Part shown: positions 25,652 through 34,188 of the stretch, piece by piece
Position numbering within the stretch: the first letter of the stretch is position 1
How the letters are laid out: the number at the start of each line of letters is the position of its first letter
Origin: JBLEFH01 sp047345645
GTDB taxonomy: Bacteria; Pseudomonadota; Alphaproteobacteria; Rhodobacterales; Rhodobacteraceae
NCBI GenBank assembly: GCA_047345645.1
Contig: JBLEFH010000002.1
Reading direction: 5' to 3' (one strand)
Length of the DNA stretch: 64,000 nucleotides
The notes under the pieces: model-generated
What the model was told of the DNA's origin: nothing
Database searches by the model: none
What the model saw: only the letters and a program-made list of their open reading frames with translations
Program-made: the position numbers and the translations under genes

Positions 25652-26440
25652 TTAGCCTTCAATCTCGCTCTTCAGCGCCTTGACGACTTGCCGGCCCGGG
25701 CCTTGGTAAAGGCTGGCGCATCTCACGGGGCCGAACATAATTTCGAACCGGTCGCTCTCTTCATCATAGCGAAGCGTCAGGATATCTTCGTTGCGATTGA
25801 AGAAGTCGCTCGACATATCCAGAAGCGTGATCACGCGCTCGCCCTCCGCATCATGATCGCCAATCACAAAAAGCGCGACCTGCACGTCGCCCTCATCATT
25901 GTCGAGAATGGGAGCTTCGACGCGCCCCGTGAAGTCATAAAGCGATTGATCCGTCGCAAGGTCCTGCTCGCTGCGCCACTCCTCAAAATTGCGCCACTCT
26001 TCCAGCGGAAGCAGACCAGAGGGAAACACATCAATCCACTCCGGGGCGGAAAGATGGGGGAGCGGATGCCCGCTTGCTTTGACCTCGAAGGGTGCGGCAA
26101 AGCGATAGCGCACCCGGCCTCCATTTTGATGCTTGTAGAGGTTCTGCAGCGCGGCAGGGAGGCCGAATGTGGTGAATCCCCACGTCTCGACAAAGGCCTC
26201 GACCGCGTCTTCTGACACGCCGTCCCGCTCCGGATCATCGAACCAGAAAGTCGTGACATCCGACTCTCTCGAACTGAGGCGCGCGTCGCCAATATCGTCG
26301 CGCTCTTCGAATTTCGGAATGCCAAAGCGGCGCAGGCGTTTGAGGAAATTTTCAACAGCTGGAAAGGAGATTATTTCTTCCGGAATGTCGAGATCCTCAA
26401 TCGCCAAAACAGACGGCGCATCGCCGCCGCGATAATCCAC
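25652..26440 (-). pseudogene. C-terminal part of the SMI1/KNR4 protein, detached by an in-frame UGA
   Basis: 262 codons from a GTG at 26440, but the frame is open back to the TGA at 26507-26509 that ends the upstream gene, and both are in the same frame. The unwritten stretch between them (RDLYEEPEKLIVLSAA) completes the second SMI1 domain begun in the upstream gene. A third SMI1-like unit then follows (residues about 60-220 here, with LQNLYKHQNGGRVRY). The GTG lies inside a conserved DYRGG motif, so it is not a natural start. This piece is probably untranslated unless the UGA is read through. Its stop lies 2 bp from the convergent dnaE2 stop. Confidence 0.65.
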
Positions 26441-26506
26441 CAGAAGCGCGCTATCGAAAGCCGCTGAAAGGACGATCAGCTTCTCCGGTTCTTCGTAAAG
26501 ATCACG

Positions 26507-27907
26507 TCAAGGGGTGCGATTGTCGACGAAATCGAGGCGATCCGATAGCGTCGCAAGGGAGATGATGTGGTCGAGTTTCAGCAGTTGACCGCATGACACA
26601 TAAGGTCCCTTGGGGAAGACTCGCAGAGGCGCGCCGCCATCCTCGGACACCGCCACACTGTAAATTGAAGTGCCGCCATTTGCAGCCTTGTAGAAAGGCA
26701 GAAGCGAGTCCGGCAGGGTCACGCCGAGTTTTTCACCCGCCTTTGCCCAGTCCTTATCGGACACGCCCGGACCTGTATTCCCATTTTCCCAGAAACGATC
26801 CGCATCCAACGGATTTGGCGGCGTGCCGAAAGCCACTTCCTGCTCTTCGGCATCATCGTAGCCATAGTCGAAATCAACTTCACGCAACGCGGCCATGAAG
26901 ACATCAAAACTGTCAAAGTGCAGGAGCTCGAGATCGTCTCCATTGTGATCGAAAAGAACCACACCGGGTTCGCTCCCACCCCGATAATCCAACGCCGTTC
27001 CATAGCCCGTGCCCGCCGCAATGACGACGAGCTTTTCCGAGTCAGGCAGCCAGTCGTCTTTCAAGCTCGGATCGTCATATTCCGGGTTAAAATACTCCAT
27101 ATAACTTGTGTGCAAGGTCCTCAGGTACGCCAGCGGCACGAGTTCGTCATAGTCATGTGCAAATGCAGTGACCCAGTTTTCATTTGTGTGGGGGGCATCT
27201 TCATATTTTGGAACGAAATAGGTGGGGAGCGAACCCCCGTCCTGCATTTTGTAAAGTGCGCGTAAAGTTTCCGGGAAACGCACCCCGAGACGATCTTCCG
27301 CCGCCGCAATCATCGCCTCACTCGCTCTTTTGGGCGCGCGTTTCGGCTTTTCGCCCTTATGATCGACAATATCCTTCAACGCAGTTTGGGTGTAATTCAT
27401 CCGGCTATAGTGCCAGCCGGAGAAAAAATTCTCTGTCGTGATCGCCTGCGGCAAGACATCGAAATCGACCTTTGCATCGTCTTTGGAAGAAACGTCAGAT
27501 CCACCAATGACGGACGAGAAAAATCCTTGCTCGTTGTAGGCAATCCAGAAACTCAGGGGGATCATGATGAGCGCGAAGCCTGCGATGGTCAAAACATCCT
27601 GCGTTTCGAGCGACGGTGCCATTTCGCGCGTCCCGAATATGCTGCCCAAGCCAGCGCCGATGAGATAGAAGAACCCGGCCAGAAGACACTGAATGACAAA
27701 TGTGCCCGGCACGGCTTTGATCAGTCGGGAAACGGCATCTGGACCGGTGAGGAAGGTCCAAGCCCCCATTTTGCCCAGGATATAGAGCGGCACATAGGCC
27801 GCGCCCAAGATCGGGATCACCCATGGATTGCGGAAAAACCAGCCGAAAAGTATCGGAAGGAGGATGACGCAAACACCCATGATCGAGCGCAATATTTTCG
27901 AATTCAT
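26507..27907 (-). CDS. Membrane-anchored SMI1/KNR4-domain protein
   Basis: A 466-aa product with about four membrane spans in the first 130 residues, then cytoplasmic SMI1/KNR4-like domains. Domain 1 spans about 190-330 (LRALYKMQDGGSLPTYF, then TALDYRGGSEPGVV). Domain 2 starts near 365 (LLPFYKAANGGTS) and is cut by the TGA at 26507. With the downstream frame the intact protein would be about 751 aa with three SMI1 units. SMI1/KNR4 proteins in bacteria are common immunity proteins of contact-dependent and polymorphic toxins, so a defence role is possible but unproven; no toxin gene is seen nearby. The region looks less GC-rich than its surroundings, hinting at transfer. Confidence 0.7.
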   Translation of the reverse strand: MNSKILRSIMGVCVILLPILFGWFFRNPWVIPILGAAYVPLYILGKMGAWTFLTGPDAVSRLIKAVPGTFVIQCLLAGFFYLIGAGLGSIFGTREMAPSLETQDVLTIAGFALIMIPLSFWIAYNEQGFFSSVIGGSDVSSKDDAKVDFDVLPQAITTENFFSGWHYSRMNYTQTALKDIVDHKGEKPKRAPKRASEAMIAAAEDRLGVRFPETLRALYKMQDGGSLPTYFVPKYEDAPHTNENWVTAFAHDYDELVPLAYLRTLHTSYMEYFNPEYDDPSLKDDWLPDSEKLVVIAAGTGYGTALDYRGGSEPGVVLFDHNGDDLELLHFDSFDVFMAALREVDFDYGYDDAEEQEVAFGTPPNPLDADRFWENGNTGPGVSDKDWAKAGEKLGVTLPDSLLPFYKAANGGTSIYSVAVSEDGGAPLRVFPKGPYVSCGQLLKLDHIISLATLSDRLDFVDNRTP

Positions 27908-27995
27908 GACCCACCTGAAAATGAAACCCGAATCTTTTCATAAACCGGGGCGTCGCTTATTTATAGAGTGAGAATTTAGATTATAATCAACGCAT

Positions 27996-28907
27996 ATGTC
28001 GCAGCGCCCGGACTATCTGTATCCCTTGCAAACGGACCTCCCGCCGCTCGATGCGCTCTTCGCGGAGGCGGTGGAACAATTCCGATATCACAGCGCTCCG
28101 ACGGTTCTCTGTTCTCAATGCTATACCCCGGAGGTGCAGGAGCGCATCCGCCGCACTGCGCGCCTTGCGCAAAAAGGGGAGGCGCCAAAGCCTGAAGATT
28201 ATGTGCAGATTTACTCCGAGCATCCGAATTGCTCAGGCGGCGTCGAGACGCTGAAACTTTTCATGCCCTATGGCGTCCGTGATTTTTTAACGGGCAAACC
28301 ACCCGGCGATTCTAGCGGCTTCTCATACGAAGAGATCTTGGAGAGTCTCGTGCGGTCCGGCTTCTGGTTCTGGCCTGAGGAACTGAAGGCGCCGTTGCGT
28401 CTGATCAGTCAGCGTCTTTTCTGGGATTGGTTTGAAAGCGGGTCTTTCTCTTGGCCTGCCCCTGACTATCAAAAGGACGATCATCTTGGGCCGGGCGACG
28501 ATATCTTGACCCTCGCGACGCTGTGCCAGATCGATCCCTATGCGCTTGTCGAGGCGCTGAGCACGTTGCACACACCGCAGGCGGATGATGTTTGCGCAAG
28601 TGTTTTGACATTTTCTGCGGATGCTTGCGTCTATGTCGCGGCAGATCTGTCCGACGATGCTGCGCCCTATCAAAGCGCGTCGAAGGCGATCGCAACGACG
28701 CTGCGTGCCCGCGAGGCGCAGGGGTTTCTGGATGTCATCACACCCGACTGGCTCGACGACGCGTATTTTCGCAATGCGGAGACATATCCGCGGCTTGCCA
28801 AATCCATCTCAGACTTTGCGCTTTATTTCGATAGCCATTCGATCTCGAGACAAACTGCGGCGCAGCAGCCCTGTCTTGTGACATGGCCCGATTTACCGAC
28901 GATTTGA
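27996..28907 (+). CDS. Hypothetical protein with an N-terminal Cys pair
   Basis: A 303-aa soluble protein that I do not recognise. It has a CSQCYTPE motif near residue 39 that could be half of a metal site, an aromatic-rich middle (FWFWPEEL, LFWDWFESGSFSWP, residues about 120-155), and no signal peptide or membrane span. It is divergent from the SMI1 gene across 88 AT-rich bases and convergent with the sulfate operon. It shares the lower GC look of the SMI1 locus and may have arrived with it. A link between the two is only positional. Confidence 0.65.
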   Translation: MSQRPDYLYPLQTDLPPLDALFAEAVEQFRYHSAPTVLCSQCYTPEVQERIRRTARLAQKGEAPKPEDYVQIYSEHPNCSGGVETLKLFMPYGVRDFLTGKPPGDSSGFSYEEILESLVRSGFWFWPEELKAPLRLISQRLFWDWFESGSFSWPAPDYQKDDHLGPGDDILTLATLCQIDPYALVEALSTLHTPQADDVCASVLTFSADACVYVAADLSDDAAPYQSASKAIATTLRAREAQGFLDVITPDWLDDAYFRNAETYPRLAKSISDFALYFDSHSISRQTAAQQPCLVTWPDLPTI

Positions 28908-28953
28908 GACGACGACTTTAAACGACGTTTCCGTAGCGGATTGGTGCAGAACC

Positions 28954-29679
28954 TCACTCCGCCGAAGCAAACAACGCCCTCACCGCATCGCTCGCAGGAG
29001 CATCGCGTAGCACGTCCGGGGTGTCGAATTGCACGATGCGGCCGTGGTCCATGACGGCGATTTTGTCGGCGAGGGCGCAGGCTTCGCTGCGGTCGTGGGT
29101 GACCATGATGGCGCCGACGCCGGCCTTGCGTTGCAGGGCGCGGACTTCGTCGCGGAGGGAGTGGCGGACTTGGGCGTCGAGCGCGGAGAACGGTTCGTCC
29201 ATCAACAAAAGCTGCGGGTCGATGGCGAGGGCGCGGGCCATGGCGACGCGCTGGCGCTGGCCGCCGGAGAGTTGCGCAGGATAGCGGTCGGCGAGATCCG
29301 GGAGTTCGACCATCTCCAGCAGCGCCGTGACACGGCGGTCGATTTCCGCGCCTTTCGGGCGGCGTTTGCCGTCCATCACCTTGAGGCCGAAGGCGATATT
29401 CTGGGCCACGGTCATGTGGCGGAAGAGAGCATAGCTTTGGAACACCATACCGAATTGGCGCTTGCCGGCGGGTAGGCGGGTGATGTCCTGACCGTCGAGC
29501 AGGAGCTGCCCCTGATCGGCATGGGCGAGGCCCGCGATGATGTTGAGCAGCGTCGTTTTGCCGGAGCCGGACGGGCCGAGCAGGGCGACGAATTCGCCTG
29601 CCTCGACGGTCAGCGAGACCCCTTTGAGGACATCGGTGTTCTCGAAGGATTTGTGAATGTCGATCGCCTGAAAGGTCAT
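28954..29679 (-). CDS. cysA: Sulfate/thiosulfate ABC transporter ATP-binding protein, short form
   Basis: A 241-aa ATPase with Walker A GPSGSGKT (residues 35-42), signature LSGGQRQRV, Walker B LLLMDEPFSALDAQ and switch histidine in MVTHD. It energises sulfate uptake with CysT and CysW. Many CysA proteins run to 330-365 aa with a C-terminal TOBE regulatory domain; this one ends right after the ATPase core. It is last in the operon and overlaps cysW by 4 bp. Molybdate or tungstate ATPases are similar, but the neighbours point to sulfate. Confidence 0.87.
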   Translation of the reverse strand: MTFQAIDIHKSFENTDVLKGVSLTVEAGEFVALLGPSGSGKTTLLNIIAGLAHADQGQLLLDGQDITRLPAGKRQFGMVFQSYALFRHMTVAQNIAFGLKVMDGKRRPKGAEIDRRVTALLEMVELPDLADRYPAQLSGGQRQRVAMARALAIDPQLLLMDEPFSALDAQVRHSLRDEVRALQRKAGVGAIMVTHDRSEACALADKIAVMDHGRIVQFDTPDVLRDAPASDAVRALFASAE

Positions 29680-30479
29680 GAATGGGCCTCTTTCCTTGGG
29701 CCGAAACGGGTCAGCACGCTGCGCAGAACCAGGGTCACGAAGGCGAGCGCGGCGAGGACCGTGGCGGCGGCGAATGCGCCGGTGGCGTTGTAATCGTTGT
29801 ACATCAGCTCGATCTGGAGCGGCAGGGTCATGGTGCGGCCCCGGATCGCGCCGGAGACCACGCTGACCGCGCCGAACTCACCCATGGCGCGGGCCATGGT
29901 GAGGACGGTGCCGTAGGCGAGGCCCCATGAGATATTTGGCATGACGACATGGCGGAACACCTGCCAGCCATTGGCGCCGAGGGTGAGGGCGGCTTTTTCC
30001 TCTTCCTCGCCGGTGACTTGGAGGACCGGCAGGATCTCCCGCATCACGAAGGGGCAGGTGACGAAGAGCGAGACCAAAACGATGCCGATGAGGTTGAACA
30101 TGAGCTGAATGCCGAAGGGTTCCAGCGCCGCGCCGACGGGGCCGTACGCGCCATAAATCAGCAGGAAGGCGAGGCCCGCCACGATGGGGGACATGGCGAA
30201 GGGCAGCTCGATCAGGATGAGCAGCACACGGCGGCCCCAGAAGCGGTAGCGCGCGATCAGCCATGCGGCGGCGACGCCGAAGATGATGTTGACCGGCACG
30301 ACGATCAGCGCGGCGATCACCGTGAGGCGGATCGCGGCGAGTGTTTCGGGATCGGTGATGGCGGTGAGATAGGCGCCGACGCCCTCGGCAAAGGCGCGGT
30401 CGAAAATGGCGATCACGGGCATGAGGACCATGACCGCGAGAAAGAGGATCGCCAGCGTGATGAGGATGGGTTTGGCCAT
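29676..30479 (-). CDS. cysW: Sulfate ABC transporter permease
   Basis: A 267-aa inner-membrane permease with six predicted spans and the cytoplasmic loop that contacts the ATPase (EEEKAALTLGANGWQVF, around residue 160). The segment MARAMGEFGAVSVVSG is characteristic of the CysW type. It starts one base after the cysT stop and overlaps cysA by 4 bp. Confidence 0.9.
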   Translation of the reverse strand: MAKPILITLAILFLAVMVLMPVIAIFDRAFAEGVGAYLTAITDPETLAAIRLTVIAALIVVPVNIIFGVAAAWLIARYRFWGRRVLLILIELPFAMSPIVAGLAFLLIYGAYGPVGAALEPFGIQLMFNLIGIVLVSLFVTCPFVMREILPVLQVTGEEEEKAALTLGANGWQVFRHVVMPNISWGLAYGTVLTMARAMGEFGAVSVVSGAIRGRTMTLPLQIELMYNDYNATGAFAAATVLAALAFVTLVLRSVLTRFGPRKEAHS

Positions 30480-30480
30480 A

Positions 30481-31326
30481 TTACGCCCCCACCCGCAGAT
30501 AGGATTGCAGGCGGTTCTGCATCACGTTGATCGCGACGAGCAGCACCAGCGAAAGGGCGAGCAACGTGCCCGCGACGGCGGCGGCAGCGGGATAGTCGAA
30601 CTCGTCGAGGCGGATCAGGATGAGCAGCGAGGCGATCTCGGTTTCATAGGGCAGGTTGCCCGCGATGAAGATGACCGCGCCAAACTCGCCGAGCGAACGG
30701 ACGAAGGAGAGGCCGATACCGGTGAGGATCGAGGGCAGAAGCGGGCGCAGCAGCACGCGGAAGAACATTTGCGGGCCGGTTGCGCCCAAGGTGAGCGCGG
30801 CGGCCTCTTCGGCGGGGTCCAATTCTTCGATGGCGGGCTGGATGGCGCGCACGGCGAAGGGGATCGAGGTGAAGGCCATCGCGATCACGATGCCCCACCA
30901 TGTATAGGCGATCTGGATGCCGAGTGGGTCCAAGAGTTGTCCAACCCAGCCCGAGCGGTCGTAAAGCGCCACGAGGGCGATCCCGGCAACGGCGGTCGGA
31001 AGCGCGAAGGGCAGATCGACCAGTGCATCCATGATGCCGCGTCCGGGGAAGCGGTAACGGGTCAGCACCCAGGCGAGGATGAGGCCGAAGACGCCGTTGA
31101 GGAGCGTCGCCGCGAGGGCTGCGGTGATGGTGATCCGCAGCGCGGCCAGCACCCGGTCCGATGACATGATCCGCAGATAATCGCCCGGCCCAAGCTGTGC
31201 GAGTTGCCAGAGAAGCCCACTCAGCGGCAGCAGCACGATCAGGCACAGAAACAGCACCGTGATCCCCAGAGACAGGGAAAATCCCGGCAGGATGCGAGGG
31301 CTGCGGCGCGTCAGGGCGGCGGTCAT
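30481..31326 (-). CDS. cysT: Sulfate ABC transporter permease
   Basis: A 281-aa permease with six predicted spans, an FALPTAVAGIAL segment, the EAA-like loop PAEEAAALTLGATGPQ near residue 190, and FVRSLGEFGAVIFIAG near 220. It pairs with CysW to form the sulfate channel. It follows the binding-protein gene after about 70 bp that contain a GC-rich hairpin. Confidence 0.9.
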   Translation of the reverse strand: MTAALTRRSPRILPGFSLSLGITVLFLCLIVLLPLSGLLWQLAQLGPGDYLRIMSSDRVLAALRITITAALAATLLNGVFGLILAWVLTRYRFPGRGIMDALVDLPFALPTAVAGIALVALYDRSGWVGQLLDPLGIQIAYTWWGIVIAMAFTSIPFAVRAIQPAIEELDPAEEAAALTLGATGPQMFFRVLLRPLLPSILTGIGLSFVRSLGEFGAVIFIAGNLPYETEIASLLILIRLDEFDYPAAAAVAGTLLALSLVLLVAINVMQNRLQSYLRVGA

Positions 31327-31347
31327 GCGGATCGGTCCATCAAAGAT

Positions 31348-31375
31348 GCCCCCGGCGCGAGGACGCGCGAGGGGC
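31348..31375 (-). terminator. Intra-operon hairpin between sulfate-binding protein and cysT genes
   Basis: On the minus strand GCCCCTCGCGCG pairs with CGCGCCGGGGGC over a TCCT loop, giving 12 positions with one mismatch and one G-U pair. There is no clear U-run, so it probably acts as an mRNA stabiliser or partial terminator behind the binding-protein gene. Confidence 0.5.
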
Positions 31376-31396
31376 GGGGTTCAGCTTTGCGAAAGA

Positions 31397-32419
31397 TCAG
31401 TTTCGCTGGATCTGGTCAAGCGTGCCGCCATCGCTGAAATGCGTTTCCTGCGCTTCCTGCCAGCTTCCGAACACATCCTCGACGGTCAGCAGCTCCACTT
31501 CGGGGAATTGATCGGCGGTGGCTTCCACCACCGTTTCGTCATGGACGCGGTTGTTGAAAGACGCAATGATTTCCTGCGCTTCTGTGCTGTAGAGGAAGTT
31601 AAGATAAGCTTCCGCCACATCCGTCGTGCCGCGCTCTTCGGCGACCTTGCGGACCATAGCGACCGGGAATTCCGCCAGCAGCGAGACTTCCGGGACCACG
31701 CGCTCGTACTCGCCTTCCGGCTCGGCGGCGCGGATGTTTTCCACTTCGGCTTCGAAGGTGATCAGCACATCGCCGATGCCGCGCTCGACAAAGCTTGTGG
31801 TCGCGCCGCGCCCGCCGGTGTCGAACACGGCGACATTGTTCAGCACCTTGCCGACGAATTCGCGTGCCTGCGCGTCGTCACCCTCAAACGCATCGAGCGC
31901 ATAGGCATAGGCCGCGAGATAGGTGTAGCGCGCATTGCCGCTGGTTTTGGGGTTGGGGAACACGATGGACACGTCTTCCCGCGCCAGATCGTCCCAATCC
32001 TCGATGCCTTTCGGGTTGCCACCGCGCACAAGGAAGGCCGGAAGCGAGTAATAGGGCGAGGCGTTGTTCGGCAGATCCTGCTGCCAGTCCTCATCGACAA
32101 AGCCGTTTTCCGCGAGGATCTGCACGTCGAGCACCTGATTGAAGGTCACGAGATCCGCCTTCAGCCCCTGCAGGATCGCGCGGGCCTGTTTTGAGGAGCC
32201 AGCATGGCTCTGCTCGATGGTGAGCGTTTCGCCGGACTCGCCCTCCCAGTTTTCGATGAAAACCGGGTTCAGCGCGGCGTAAAGCTCGCGGGCAATGTCA
32301 TAGGACACATTGAGCATGTCGCGCTCTTGGGCGTTCGCGGGCGCCGACAGACCGGCAAGCGCGATGGCGGCAACGCCAAGGCTGCGGTTCAGGCGGCGGG
32401 AGAATTGGAATAGAGCCAT
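31397..32419 (-). CDS. sbp: Sulfate-binding periplasmic protein
   Basis: A 340-aa periplasmic protein starting MALFQFSRRLNRS, with a signal peptide cleaved near ANAQ (about residue 28). It shows the Sbp/CysP pattern MLNVSYDIARELY, the sulfate-contacting QSHAGSSKQARAIL near residue 64, and NPKTSGNARYTYL near 155. It starts at 32419, downstream of AAAGGGGACC. It is the first gene of a sulfate import operon, sbp-cysT-cysW-cysA. Thiosulfate may also be bound. Confidence 0.9.
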   Translation of the reverse strand: MALFQFSRRLNRSLGVAAIALAGLSAPANAQERDMLNVSYDIARELYAALNPVFIENWEGESGETLTIEQSHAGSSKQARAILQGLKADLVTFNQVLDVQILAENGFVDEDWQQDLPNNASPYYSLPAFLVRGGNPKGIEDWDDLAREDVSIVFPNPKTSGNARYTYLAAYAYALDAFEGDDAQAREFVGKVLNNVAVFDTGGRGATTSFVERGIGDVLITFEAEVENIRAAEPEGEYERVVPEVSLLAEFPVAMVRKVAEERGTTDVAEAYLNFLYSTEAQEIIASFNNRVHDETVVEATADQFPEVELLTVEDVFGSWQEAQETHFSDGGTLDQIQRN

Positions 32420-32697
32420 GATCTGGTCCCCTTTGTTCCGATGGGTCTTACGCTGCAAATGGTCCATTTGTTCGCCAAATTGCAATATCTTTGCGGATGA
32501 TAGGGAGAAAATTCGGGTTATCCGGTGGCCCGTGGGCCAGAATTTTGCTTTCCACGCGGCGCGGCGTCCATTCTGGAGCCGGACCCTCGGTGCGGGCGCG
32601 GCTCACACCTTGCTCGGCGCTTTACCATATTCCTTTTTGAACAAGCGCGAGAATTCGCTGGAGCAGGGATTCCATTCCGGGCTTCCAAGCGTAGGCG

Positions 32698-33184
32698 CTC
32701 TGACAGATGCGTGCGTGATCGAGCCGCTCGGGATAGGCCACACCAGCTTCGGCCCGGCAAATGGCACTCCGGCGGGGCGGGGCTGTTTTCGACAGCCGAT
32801 GACTATGTCCGGTTCACCACGATGCTGGCGCAATCTGGGCGGTTTGAGGGCACGCAGATCCTGCAACCCGAGAGCTTCGCCCTGATGACCCGCGACCACC
32901 TGCCGTCCGATGTCGACTATGGCGACTATACCTCGGCCTTGGGCATCACGGCGCCATGGCCTGAAAACGGGCTAAGCTTCGGCCTTGGCCTTGCCGTGCG
33001 TACCGAAAAAACGCTTCATATTCCTGGCGGTGTTGGTGAAATGTTGTGGCCGGGGGTCTCCGGCGCGAATTTCTGGGTCGATCCGGCGAACGCGCTCAGC
33101 GTCGTCTTTCTGACCCACGCGCCAGAGCATCGCGCCGCGCATCGCGTGGGTCTGCGCAACGCGATTTATGCCGGGTTGAGATAG
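32698..33184 (+). pseudogene. Remnant of a class C beta-lactamase-family serine hydrolase
   Basis: The C-terminal 138 residues are well preserved from GGAGLFSTADDY (about 32770) to the stop, typical of the Beta-lactamase/EstB family. The preceding family segment (IEPLGIGHTSFGPANG, from 32718) lies in a different frame, with the shift at about 32771-32781, and some residues expected between them are missing. The N-terminal half, including the SxxK nucleophile, is absent. The 280 bp between here and the sulfate operon hold no other gene. This is a decayed gene. Confidence 0.7.
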
Positions 33185-33194
33185 GGGGAAGATC

Positions 33195-34139
33195 ATGAGT
33201 TTTAACCAGATTGCCGTGCTTGGGGCCGGGACCATCGGCGCAAGTTGGGCCGCACTGTTCGCCGCTTCGGGGCGCGATGTGTGCGTTTACGATCCCGATG
33301 CGGGCGCGCCCGATCGCGTGCGGGCGCTGGTCGAAACGGTCGCGCCGACCTTGCGGGAATTGGGGTGGGCTGAGGCGGGCAAGAGCGACAGGCTCACCTT
33401 CACCGACGATCCGGTGAAGGCAGTCCAAGGCGCAGAGTTCATTCAGGAAAGCGTCCCGGAGCGGCTGGAGATCAAACACGCGCTTTACGCCCAGATCGAG
33501 CCGCATCTGGCGGAAGACGCGATCATCGGCAGCTCCACCTCGGGCCTGACCCTTTCGGATATGCAGCGCGGCTTTGCCGAGCCGGGTCGCCTTATTCTGG
33601 CGCATCCGTTCAACCCGCCGCATCTGATCCCGCTGGTGGAAATCATGGGCAATGAGCGCACCCTCGACGGGGTTCTGGACCGTGCGCAAGCGTTCTACGA
33701 GTCCCTTGGCAAGGTCTGCGTGCGCCTCCATCGCGAAATTCCCGGCCATATCGCCAACCGCCTGCAAGCCGCGATTTGGCGCGAAACCGTGCATCTGGTG
33801 ATGGAGGGCGTCGCCAGTCTCGAAGATGTGGACAAGGCGGTCACCTATGGGCCGGGTCTGCGCTGGGCCGCGATGGGGCCGAACACGCTCTTTCACTTGG
33901 GCGGCGGCGCGGGCGGGATTCGCGGCTTTTGCGACCATCTTGGCGCGCCGTTTCAAAGCTGGTGGAATGACCTCGGCAAACCCGATCTCGATCCCGCCAC
34001 TGTGGACGCGCTGGAGCGCGGGGTTAGCGAGGCGACGGACGGGATTTCACAGGAAGATCTCGCCGCGAAACGCGACGCGCTGGTGCTGCAATATGTGAAA
34101 GCCGCTATGGCGGCGCGGAACGGCGGATCACATGCATAG
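33195..34139 (+). CDS. 3-hydroxyacyl-CoA dehydrogenase-family protein (carnitine / L-gulonate 3-dehydrogenase-like)
   Basis: A 314-aa NAD-dependent dehydrogenase. The Rossmann loop is GAGTIGASWAALFAASG (residues 10-26), the substrate motif HPFNPPHLIPLVEI lies near residue 138, and a C-terminal helical domain starts near 190. The overall form is closer to L-carnitine dehydrogenase and lambda-crystallin/L-gulonate dehydrogenases than to fatty-acid enzymes. It follows the broken serine hydrolase by 10 bp, so the two were once probably an operon. No other carnitine genes are near, so the substrate remains open. Confidence 0.75.
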   Translation: MSFNQIAVLGAGTIGASWAALFAASGRDVCVYDPDAGAPDRVRALVETVAPTLRELGWAEAGKSDRLTFTDDPVKAVQGAEFIQESVPERLEIKHALYAQIEPHLAEDAIIGSSTSGLTLSDMQRGFAEPGRLILAHPFNPPHLIPLVEIMGNERTLDGVLDRAQAFYESLGKVCVRLHREIPGHIANRLQAAIWRETVHLVMEGVASLEDVDKAVTYGPGLRWAAMGPNTLFHLGGGAGGIRGFCDHLGAPFQSWWNDLGKPDLDPATVDALERGVSEATDGISQEDLAAKRDALVLQYVKAAMAARNGGSHA

Positions 34140-34188
34140 AAAGAGACCGCAGGCGCTCTGGTCCGCAGTTTCGTTTCGCTCTCCCGAC

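Noticed and set aside
26507..26509. TGA in the SMI1 gene as a selenocysteine codon
   Set aside because: Selenocysteine is not expected in SMI1 proteins, the flanking residues give no redox motif, and no SECIS-like hairpin was evident just after the TGA.
25652..28907. A toxin-immunity island
   Set aside because: SMI1 domains alone do not prove it: no RHS, CdiA, LXG or other toxin gene, secretion tag or immunity array was found in the window.
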